Assembly (NCBI GenBank): GCA_049999725.1
Contig: JBNGIS010020695.1
Span: forward strand, 60,326 to 89,684
Reading direction: 5' to 3'
From: Haplomitrium mnioides
Lineage: Eukaryota; Marchantiophyta; Haplomitriopsida; Calobryales
DNA length: 29,359 nt
Positions 1 through 8,099 of this stretch are shown one piece after another; within the stretch, counting starts at the first letter, position 1; every line of letters starts with the position of its first letter. The notes beneath the pieces were generated by a model, which ran no database searches, was not told where the DNA came from, and worked only from the letters and a program-made list of their open reading frames with translations. A program made the translations under genes and the position numbers.

Positions 1-403
1 GGTGGTTGGAGGAACAACAGTTGGATGTGAGATCAGGAGGGTCGTTCCATAGCTGAGTTCTCAGCATCAAGCTCTGGGATATATTGGGTTGGAGTGGCTT
101 GAGTATCTAGTTTGAGGGAAGTGAGATGTTGTAATGAAGGTAGGCACTGGAGTGTTGGTTTGAGAGTTCCTAGCAAGTTGGGGAACTGGTTGCTTGTGAA
201 TTTCTCTGATTTAGCTTCTGTTTAAAATCAGCCTGTACAGCAGCTTTCTTATCCTGGAAGTGTCAGTCATACAATTTGAGTAATTCTTGGATTTTGTTCT
301 ATTATATTATTATAGTAGTAGTTTTTGTGTTTGGTTTTGTGGGAGGAAGGTTGTCAGTCCTAGAGTGGAGAGAGGTCCATCTCTAAACTGATAGAGTGCA
401 GTT
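1..403. other. Unassigned flank, no gene seen
   Basis: No coding frame or structural RNA is recognisable. The stretch lies beyond the point where minus-strand gag similarity stops (about position 470). It is moderately T/G-rich, with a short ATT-rich run near 300-320. Its texture resembles the 3' third of the LTRs elsewhere in the window, but I could not align it convincingly, so it is left unassigned. Confidence 0.5.
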
Positions 404-1680
404 TCAGAACTCTTTAAAGAACCTGGAAAGTTGGTAAAAGTGGATTAAGAGCAGATTTCTATATAGATCTTGCATGGTTCGATCCTTGGTTGTTGTTTTT
501 TGGGGTTGGAGTGCTGCTGCTGTGCTACGACAACTGGTCACTTGGTATACGTATTCAAGAGATTCTTCCATGATGTATTCCACCTCCTCCCTCACATACT
601 GTATTGTCGGCTTTTCTAAGGGTCATTCATGGCTAGCATGTCCATGTTTCTACAATGGGCACACCAGACATGAGTCCAAGTGGAGCTCACTTTTTTCCCT
701 TTTTCATTCAGTTCTACGAAGTGAACAGATAATGCTTCCAATTTGCAATTGATGTCATCAATGGGGTTAGGAGCCATTCTCCTTCTAGGGCTATCCTCCA
801 TTGGTGCCTTGTCCACATGCCTTTGTGCTTCTTGCCCTCTTGGGCTTCTATCCTAAGTAATTTTTCCTTTTTTTTGTCCTTAACCTCCTTCCTTTCGTAA
901 TAAACCTTGCTTTTTTTTTTTTCCTTCTATAGCCATTTTTCCCTTAGTTGTTTACTATTTTCCTCCTCGGACTTTGATTCTAATGCTCTTTCAGTGCTTG
1001 AGCTGCTGCCCTCGTCATTGTTAGAGGTTTTCAACCCATATCGCACCTTGGTCTTCTTTCTTGCACTTGACACTATGGTTTTGATATTGGAGGACACTCT
1101 CTCTACTGTTTCTTCAAAGGTTTCGGGGATGCCTTGCCTTACCTAAGCTCCAACCCTTTTGGGTAGCCTTGATATGAACCAAGAACAGAGCATCCCATCC
1201 TCCAGTGCTAATGTGACTCCCTTGGCGAACCTTTGGAATCGCTCAAAGAATTTCTGTAGAGACTCTTTTTTTATTCATCTCAATCTGCTTGATCCGGATG
1301 AGGGCCTCATTGTCTCCTCCGATCTTTCTGAATTCTACCAGAAATTGAGATTTGAATAGCTACCAGTAGTTCTTGTCGACCTCCGTCCAGCCCTAGTACC
1401 AAGGTCCAGCCTCCCCTTTGAGAACACCCGACAAGATGGTAGTCAAAATTGCCCATTCTCCATTTGCCTGTGATGTTCCATCAAACTTTGTAATCCAGTC
1501 ATCAGGGTCTTCTCGAGTTGTTCCTTGAAAGGGTAAATAGGAGCATCTCGCTCATTGAGATGTATGTCTATTCATAGCTTCTGGTCTTTCCAAGCATGGC
1601 AGCTCAATCCACAAGTCAACGATCTCCACCTTGTTATGATCAACTTACTTTGTGCAGACCGTATTTTTGATCCTGGGTTG
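404..1680 (-). pseudogene. gag: Ty3/gypsy gag (capsid) pseudogene
   Basis: Gag is the structural protein that forms the virus-like particle in the cytoplasm. On the minus strand, pieces in shifting frames follow the order expected of a Retrotrans_gag domain. They start near ERDAPIYPF (about 1535), then DDWITKFDG, GEAGPWY, FLVEFRKIGGDNEALIRIKQ (about 1300) and FISRLPKRVG (about 1150). An acidic and serine-rich stretch follows near 1000, then a region ending EEVEYIMEE (about 575). Each piece has a counterpart in the gag at 14091-15400, for example IGEETHALIKMGQ and EEVEYVMEE. Damage includes an in-frame stop right after PWY, another after NYW, a frameshift near residue IL at about 1270 and a stop near 1146. 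The second Cys cluster (WCAHCRNMD) no longer fits a CCHC knuckle. It is not functional, but it keeps the N-terminal gag half that the 12-kb element has lost. Confidence 0.8.
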
Positions 1681-1729
1681 TCTAAGGTTCCTTTGAACCT
1701 TTTCCCTCCTCCTAACGCAAAACAATTTA

Positions 1730-3850
1730 TGTGAAGCCCTTCTCTCCGTCCTTAACACCCCGAGATGTAATTTTGAAGAGAAAAGGTGACAAAGTTTCAC
1801 AGAGTTCTTTTGTGAGATGGCTTCATGACCATATTTACCACTCCTTTGTCTTACTGACACTTTATATACACATTTTACTCAATACAACCCCCAAGAAACC
1901 CCTTCCTTGCTCCGCATTCAATTTGTAGTTCAATCCTTTTTTGTGAGTAGAACTTGTTATACCCTTGTTACCCCTTCACCTCTCAACAACTAGATAATGA
2001 ATGCCAATCTGAGGTTTGCTTTATTGCAAAGTTTAGCTCCAGCCCCTCCAGAGGCTTCAGAGACTTTGACAGACCTTGCACCAAAATGTAGCTACTATGA
2101 CTATGTTGTAATCTATGACTTCACAATTCTATGGTCTATAGCCAAACAAACTCTTCGGATGGTGTGGTCAAAATTCTCCACCCCTTGTAGCTCCAATACT
2201 CTGCTCACTATCCGTCTTGCAGCCTTCAATTACCGTTGTTGATGCCTCTCTCTAGTGTTATTCTCAACCTCGCAACTCCACACTCACACATGCCAGATAA
2301 AAAGATACACCTCCGTCGTCTGAAGGGCTTGGATTTCTTACTTCTCAACTATGGAGATGGCGCTCTCAGCCACCGATGACCCACACTCCACCCTTATCGC
2401 CCCTCTTTTCGTGCACTCCCCTTCAAAGAGATGGAAGCCTCTCAGCTTGCTTGCGACGGTCAGTGAACCGATCTCAAAATGTTGAATTAGCCTTACACCA
2501 CTTCTATGGTGCCACACTTTGCTAGAGCTGACCCTTTGTGGCTAGCAAAAGGGATCATCTCAGTAGATGATGCAGTTCTCAATTGAAACCTCCGTTTGTT
2601 GAGCTTCTTTTGATAGAGTAATTGCCTACCAATACTAGGCTTGTGGGTGCAGACGACTAAAGAAGTGGCGTTCCTCGTGAGTATCTTTGTTTCTTTGACA
2701 AATCCACCCCAAACTAGAGCCTCTTGTTCTCAGTTGGGTGCACCTTGCTCATCAAGGTCCCCTCCCAAAAGTGTTGACGGTTGCCTTTGGACACTCACCT
2801 CAATCTCCTTGGGCTCCTACTGTTCTTCCCCGCTTTTATTCCTTGTAATTTGATCCCTCCTTTGTGTTTCTACATGTATATATCCTACTCTCCATAGGTG
2901 CCAATTGCCTTGTGTCACAAAGTGATTGAAGTTTCTACAGCTCTAATTCTGCCTCTTTATTTCTTACAAACTTCCACTGATAACTTTGATAGGGCTCTGT
3001 GATTTCTGCGTTGAACAATTCAAATCTTGCTCAAGTGGTGGTAGGTCCGATAACTTTGTGTTGCATTTCTCCTTTGTGACTATGTTGTTGATTGTGTCAT
3101 TGGCACTACTAGCTTCATCACTTTGTCATATTTTTGCTCTTTTTTAGTGTCAATCCTTCACATAGCAATATCTATCGTTGGCTCCTTATGAATGGCGATG
3201 GATCCCCTTGTCGGTGCCTTTAGCAGAACTATTTTGAGAGGAATAGATCAGACTAGACAAAAAGAATGATCGAACTGGCTCGATAAGGAACATAGGAATG
3301 ACATAATAAACATGATTGGATTAGTTCAATGATAGTTGTCCCAATGACCGGCGATATACCTTGATGAGAAACTACAGACCCCGATAGTCAACCCCGATAG
3401 TTGACTAACCGCGATGGAGCACCGCCGACGTTGTCTTCTATAGGGAAGTTGGAATGTTGCTTCAACAAGTTCGTACAGTGAACCCCAATGGTTGACTTCT
3501 TTTGATAAGCGCTGATGGTCGACCATTTGATGAAGTGAAGATTGAATTAACCCGAAAAGGAATACTAGAATGACCCGATAGGCCCCATCAACTTTGACAT
3601 TGGACGATAGTCTCGATTATCAATAACAAACACCGATCATCAATCCCGATAGATGACTTACTCCGAGAGAATGCCACCTGACGCCATCTTCCATATGGAA
3701 GTTGGAATGTCGCACTTATACAGAAATGTACAAGTTTGGTATAGCCAACTCCGATGCTTTTGACCACCCTCCATAGAAGCGACAAAAACTCTAATGAACT
3801 CAGAAAAAAAATTCAGCTGGACTTCGATTAATCCCGTTAGCACTTTGACA
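1730..3850 (-). repeat. Probable 5' LTR of the minus-strand gypsy element
   Basis: The inner end is well supported. Minus-strand sequence from about 1840 to 1730 aligns with 22810-22908, the end of the 12-kb element's 3' LTR. The shared features are GCCATCTCACAAAAGAAC, then a T-rich stretch, then GTTAAGGNC and a CA end. The rest (1850-3850) is assigned because gag lies directly downstream, because it contains no coding region, and because it holds a tandem duplication near its outer end, as the other LTRs of this family do. No primer binding site is readable after position 1730. Confidence 0.5.
3360..3840. repeat. Tandem duplication, about 253-bp period
   Basis: Two diverged copies lie head to tail. 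The string GAAGTTGGAATGT occurs at 3445 and 3698, a shift of 253. Around it both copies carry a CCCGATAG...TGACT motif and a cluster of CGCC/CCG. The copies are clearly related but differ at many positions, so the duplication is old. It lies within the putative minus-strand LTR. Confidence 0.75.
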
Positions 3851-4401
3851 TATCAAACTATTCTTTGATCCCTCGTCTTGTCGCTGCCTTGTGAATGTTG
3901 TCGCATTATTCCTCCCTTTTGATTCTCTTTGACTTCAACTATATTGAGAGTGCCCTCTATTCTTCTCTTCCTCAAGCCCTTGCCACAACTTTGATAATCA
4001 AGAATAACTGATGGAGCTCCTTGCCTTGCCTTAAGCTCTCCCTCATGTTGTTGGTTCTTTCAATGCCTTTCCAATCTCTTTCATAATGTACCTTCTTCCT
4101 AGGATTTATCCTCTCATTTGCTTCCTGATAAGTCCTTTTGTAAAGTATCTAGAGAGTCTCCTCTTGGTGTAATCGTGCCGTATTAATGGTGACACCCTTA
4201 GCTTGACCCTTATTTATTATAAATTTGGGTTGTAATCTAATGTTGGGTTGCTTATCACCTCTCTTGGTCTTTAGTTGGTCTTGTTCTGCTCCCCGAGCTG
4301 GCATATGCGTCTTCAGTACTACAACATCGGGACTTTTGGATTGAAATTGAAAAAATTCATGGTAACTCTATTTCCAACCAACTAACAACCTACCTCAATG
4401 A
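3851..4401. other. No recognised gene; possible minus-strand coding remnant
   Basis: The plus strand shows nothing. On the minus strand a frame starting ATG at about 4304 runs roughly 100 codons with a single internal TAG before a TGA near 3990. It is rich in Lys, Arg and Gln, like the basic tail of a gag protein, but I recognise no domain. It may be the eroded end of another element. The start of chromovirus RT at about 4402 marks the right boundary. Confidence 0.3.
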
Positions 4402-5297
4402 TAGATGATGTTTTGAATGAGTTTGCGGATGTATTTCCAAAGGATTCACCAAAAGGATTACCACACGATCGAGGAATTTCTTTTTCGATTGAGTTGATAC
4501 TAGGAAGTACCTTTTTTTAATCGACCTATATATCGGTTATCACCATAAGAATTAGTGGAGCTTAAAAAAACCTTGATAGATTTGCTTGAGAAGGATTTCA
4601 CTCAACATAGTACTTTGCTTTGGGGAGCTATGGCATTCTTTGTACCAAATAAAGATGGAGGATTTCGTCGTTGTATAGATTTTCATGGCTTGAGCAACCA
4701 AATAGTGAAGAATACCTATCCTCTACCTCGTATTGATGGTTTGTAGGATCAATTAAATGGTGTGCGATTCTTTTCTAAGTTGGATCTTTCAAGTGGCTTT
4801 GGAAAATTTCTATCAAGCTACGTGATGTACTAAATATAGCTTTTTGCACAATATATGGGCATTTTGAATGGAAGGTTCTTACATTTATTCTTACTAATGC
4901 TCCAACGATACTCATGGATCAAGTGCATTGAGTTTTTGATAGGTTATTGAATAAGTTAGTGTTGGTGTTTTTGGATGATATCCTTATCTTTAGTAAAATT
5001 GAAGTTGAGTATTATGCTCATCTCAAGGAAGTATTACAAAGACTACGCAATTTGAAGTTTTATTGCAAGAAGTGTGAGTGTGAGTTTTGGAAGAAAGTGG
5101 TGACTTACATATGACATAAAGTGTCTATGGATGGCATCAAGATAGAGGAAGAGAAAATTAAGGCTATTGTAGAGTGACCAACACAAAAAGATGCAAAGAA
5201 TGTTTGAGCTTTCAATGGGCTAGCAAGTTTTTATCAAAGATTCATACACTATTATGCTCATATTGTTGCACTGCTTATGAATCTGCTAGGTAGGGAG
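4402..5297 (+). pseudogene. pol: Chromovirus reverse transcriptase, pseudogene
   Basis: The reverse transcriptase would copy element RNA into DNA inside the particle. It begins with LNEFADVFPKDSPKGLP (about 4410), the usual entry into the RT of gypsy elements. Then come FFVPNKDGGFRRCIDF and VKNTYPLPRIDGL (4630-4745), FFSKLDLSSGF (about 4770), the catalytic VFLDDILIFSK with the Asp pair at 4974-4979, and a thumb/connection motif near LASFYQRFIHYYAHIV (about 5222-5270). Breaks include stops near 4520, 4552 and 4744, frame changes between about 4800 and 4960, and further stops near 5113, 5176 and 5203. The catalytic Asp pair is still encoded, but no continuous protein could be made. Confidence 0.88.
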
Positions 5298-5767
5298 GAA
5301 AAGTTTCAATGGACGACCAAAAAGCAAGAGGCATTCAACTCAATGACACGGTGTCTTGTCATCCAATTCTACAACTATATGACCTACAAACCAGTTGCAT
5401 AAGTGATTTTGATGCCTCTAATTTTGCTATTGGAGTAGTGTTGCAACAAGTGTTTGAGAATGGACTTCATTTGATTGCCTTCATGTCACGTCCACTAAAT
5501 GTGGTGAAGAGGAATTATTCTACAAGGGATAGAGAGAACTTGGTGATGGTTTATGCTACCAAGGTTTGGAGACACTATCTTTTAGGAAATCAAATACTTA
5601 TATGCACTGATCACAAGCCTTTGCTCCAATCAATTCATTTGGAAAATATAACAAGTCATCATCATTGATGGGAAGATCAGATATAGCTCTTTGATATCAA
5701 GTTGGAGTACAAGCCAAGAAGGTTCCACGCCATTCTTGATGCATTTTCACGGAGACCAAATCATTGA
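5298..5767 (+). pseudogene. pol: Chromovirus RNase H domain, pseudogene
   Basis: This domain removes the RNA strand of the RNA-DNA hybrid during replication. One frame (5309-5668) carries all three landmark motifs: FDASNFAIGVVLQQ with Asp at 5411, the DREN..VMVYATKVWRHYLL helix with Glu at 5534, and CTDHKPLLQ with Asp at 5609. The connection region just before it (KFQWTTKKQEAFNSM) is in a different frame, so a frameshift lies near 5330. A stop at 5666-5668 falls inside the usual linker to integrase, after which FDIKLEYKPRRFHAILDAFSR continues in the same frame. The catalytic set is complete, but the protein is interrupted on both sides. Confidence 0.88.
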
Positions 5768-5776
5768 TTAAGTACA

Positions 5777-7294
5777 TTGGAGGTTGCAAATGTTAGTATA
5801 TTACATCTGGATGAAGCAACCAGTGACGACTTTGGACAAAAGCTATATGAAGATGCATTTTTCAATCTTGTTAGAGTACATTTGGTGATCAAAGATAATA
5901 AGTATCATTTCTTTTCCATTCGGGATGGTATTCTCTATCAAGGCAATCAAATGTATATTTCGCAAGATGAAACGCTTTGAATGGCTCGTTTACAAGAAGT
6001 GCATGACATTTGAATCTCTATGCATCTTGGGGTAGACAAGACTATAGAGTTGCTTCAACGTACTTGGCGGTGGACAAACCTAGCTCGAGATGTTTGTAGG
6101 TTTGTTCGTTTTTGTGAAAGTTGTCAACCAAATAAGACTTCAAATCAAAAACCAATTGGCCCTCCTCAACCACTACCAATTTCTACTCCTTGTTGGGAAC
6201 ATGTTAGTTTATATCTTATCACTTTGCTTCCAACCACGTCTTGTAGATTTACTGCCATTGTAGTGTTTTTGGATGAGCTAAGCAAACATATTCATCTAGC
6301 ATTGATAGTGGATATGGTGGATGCTCCACAATTGGCAAAGATTTACTTTGATATAGTTTTTTGTTATCATGGAATGCCAAAGGTGTTAATGTCTGATTGA
6401 GATATTCAATTCACTAAGAAGTTTTGGTGACAAATGTTCATACTGTTCGGCACCAAACTATCTATATCTGAGGCATATCATTTTCAAACAGATGGGCAAA
6501 CTGAATGTGCAAATCGTACTATGGAAGATATGCTTCCAATGTTTATCAATATTCATCACACAGATTGGAATAATTTCTTACTAGCTATCGAGTTTGCATA
6601 CATCAACTCCAAACAAGCAAGTACTGGATTTTCGTTTCTCTTTCTCAATTCAGGTCACCATTCTTTTGTTCCCGATGGTTTTCTTTCTTTCTTTCTCTTC
6701 TCCAATGTTCTAAGTTTTTCTACCTTTTTGTCTCGTTTATCTTCCTCTTTGCAAGACACACAGAACCATCTTCTTATTGCTCGAAATTGGCAAAAACAAT
6801 ATGCTGATAAATATTGTCATGATTTCTCTTATGTTTTAGGTGACAAAGTTATGCTTTTTACTAATGATCTTCTTTTGTCTTTAGACACTCAAGTCTGTAA
6901 GTTATCTCTAGCTTGGATTGGTTCTTTTTCAATTTCTCAAGTTATTTCTGCCAATGTGTACAAACTTGTTCTTCTTCTCCATGTGAAGATTCATCTTGTA
7001 TTCCATGTCTCTAAACTCAAGCCTTTTGTTTCTAATCCTTCTTCTTTTTCAAACCCTATTCAAATTCCTCCTCCACCTATAGTTCTTGATGATTATAAAG
7101 AATATGAGGTGGATTGCATTTTGGCTAAACAAGTCTTCAAACGTAGCCCACATCCTCAAGTTCAATATAAAGTTTTGTTGAAGGAATATCTGCTTCATGA
7201 TGTTACTTGAGAGCCATGTTCAAGTCTTGAGAATGCTCAAGAGGCTATTCAATTATTTGAAACTATCGACTATGACAAGGACATCAATGATTAG
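5777..7294 (+). pseudogene. pol: Chromovirus integrase, pseudogene
   Basis: Integrase inserts the DNA copy into chromosomes. The zinc-binding His part is at about 6000-6035 (H-D-I-stop-I-S-M-H) and the Cys pair is CESC at 6113 and 6122. In the catalytic core the first Asp position, aligned in VSLYLI at 6212, is Tyr (TAT). The second Asp is at 6395 (MSD) and the Glu at 6503 (DGQTECANRTMEDML). Spacing is 61 and 36 codons, so the DD35E geometry survives except for the lost first acid. A GDKVMLFT segment, a degenerate GPF region (about 6920) and HLVFHVSKLKPF follow, then the chromodomain. In-frame stops include 5978, 6398-6400, 6427-6429 and 7208-7210, and the frame closes at 7292-7294. Apart from stops, frame 2 is kept for over 1.3 kb. 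Confidence 0.88.
7100..7270 (+). pseudogene. Integrase C-terminal chromodomain
   Basis: After a proline-rich linker (IPPPPIVLDD) comes EYEVDCILAKQVF, then VQYKVLLKEYLLHDVT, stop, EPCSSLENAQEAIQLFE. This is the chromodomain pattern: a YEVE-like start, a Y-x-V-K strand, then the TWEP motif and a C-terminal helix. The Trp of TWEP is now TGA. In chromoviruses this domain is thought to steer integration towards marked chromatin. Its presence separates this element from the 12-kb gypsy element, which ends without one. Confidence 0.82.
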
Positions 7295-7308
7295 AAGGCA
7301 GGGATTAA
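7295..7308 (+). promoter_or_regulatory. Polypurine tract before the 3' LTR
   Basis: The purine-rich run AAGGCAGGGATTAA lies directly after the pol stop codon and directly before the TG start of the LTR, the expected position for the plus-strand primer. It is interrupted by pyrimidines, so it is either decayed or short. Confidence 0.55.
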
Positions 7309-7772
7309 TGTAATAGTACAAGCATGATGTTGTATTGTTTACAAGAAAATATAGAGGAGTGAATGAAGTGGTAGAGGGTTAATTTTAGGGTTGAAGTCAT
7401 TTTAATATTACTTGCTTTGAAGTTACTTTAAGTGAAGTGGTATATGGTCACTTTTATGGTTGAAATTGGAAGTGACTTGTAAGTGAAGGAATGTAATAGT
7501 ACAAGCATGATATTGTGTTATTTATAAGAAAATAGAGAGAAATGAAAAAAGTGGTATGGTAACTTTTAGGATTGAAATCAGAAGTGACTTGTAAGTAAAG
7601 AAATGTAATAGTACAAGCATGATATTGTGTTATTTATAAAAAAAATAGAGAGAAGTGAAGGAATTAAGACTGAAATCATTTTAAGGTTGCTTGCTTTTGA
7701 AGTTACTTTAAGTGAAGTGGTATATGGCCACTTTTAGGGCTGAAATTGGAAGTGACTTGTAAGTGAAGAAAG
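7307..7772 (+). repeat. Tandem repeats in the U3 of the chromovirus LTR
   Basis: The phrase AATGTAATAGTACAAGCAT begins at 7307, 7490 and 7602 (shifts of 183 and 112). A second phrase, AGTTACTTTAAGTGAAGTGG, occurs at 7421 and 7701 (shift of 280). The units therefore vary in length by internal deletion. Each unit begins with the same bases as the LTR terminus. They lie upstream of the TATA box, where LTR enhancers normally are. Confidence 0.85.
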
Positions 7773-8095
7773 GGAGATGACACCTTCTTCTCTTGTATAA
7801 ATAAAAGGACTTCATGGCCCCAATCCTCATTCTAAAGTTCCTCTCAAATCATTTGGGTTCTTTGGTTACTTGGCTTTTGCTTGCCTTATTGGCATTTGGT
7901 TGAAGAACTCTATAAGAGTTCACTATGAGTTCTTAGTCATTTGGATTTAGTTCTTGAGCTCTTTCAGAAGAGCTATTATGTTTTGTAATGTTTTGGTCAA
8001 TAATCGGAATTGATATCGCGCATTCTCCTTTTTGTGAATGTGTCATTTTGTAATTGTTGTTTCATCATTCTTCGATCATAGAGTTAACTATCTGA
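7309..8095 (+). repeat. 3' LTR of the chromovirus (end approximate)
   Basis: It starts TGTAATAGTACAAGC right after the polypurine tract. The first 460 bp contain tandem repeats, a TATA box lies at 7796, and the rest fits R/U5. The 3' end cannot be fixed because the partner LTR is missing. A CA end between about 8045 and 8100 is plausible. Confidence 0.6.
7796..7808 (+). promoter_or_regulatory. TATA box of the chromovirus LTR
   Basis: TATAAATAAAAGG lies about 490 bp into the LTR, downstream of the tandem repeats. This matches the usual U3/R layout, with transcription starting roughly 25-35 bp further on. Confidence 0.6.
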
Positions 8096-8099
8096 TATG

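Larger units (their letters stand above)
404..3850 (-). mobile_element. Partial Ty3/gypsy element, minus strand (LTR + gag)
   Basis: Read on the minus strand, an LTR-like block (about 3850 to 1730) is followed by a gag pseudogene (about 1680 to 404). The pol region would lie to the left, outside the window or deleted. It belongs to the same family as the 12-kb element at 10884-22908. The gag proteins align over most of their length, and the LTR tail shares the block GCCATCTCACAAAAGAAC. In that other element's 3' LTR, as here, the shared similarity then continues for about 75 more bases to a CA end. The outer LTR edge near 3850 is placed on a minus-strand TGTCAAAGTGCTAA start and is less certain. 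Confidence 0.65.
4402..8095 (+). mobile_element. 5'-truncated Ty3/gypsy chromovirus
   Basis: The order is reverse transcriptase, RNase H, integrase, chromodomain, polypurine tract and 3' LTR, which is the canonical Ty3/gypsy order. The C-terminal chromodomain places it among plant chromoviruses. No 5' LTR, primer site, gag or protease is found upstream of about 4402, so the left half is missing. The right boundary near 8095 is approximate, because no second LTR copy is present to compare with. Many internal stops and frameshifts show it is long dead. It differs in sequence and domain content from the 12-kb element downstream. Confidence 0.85.
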
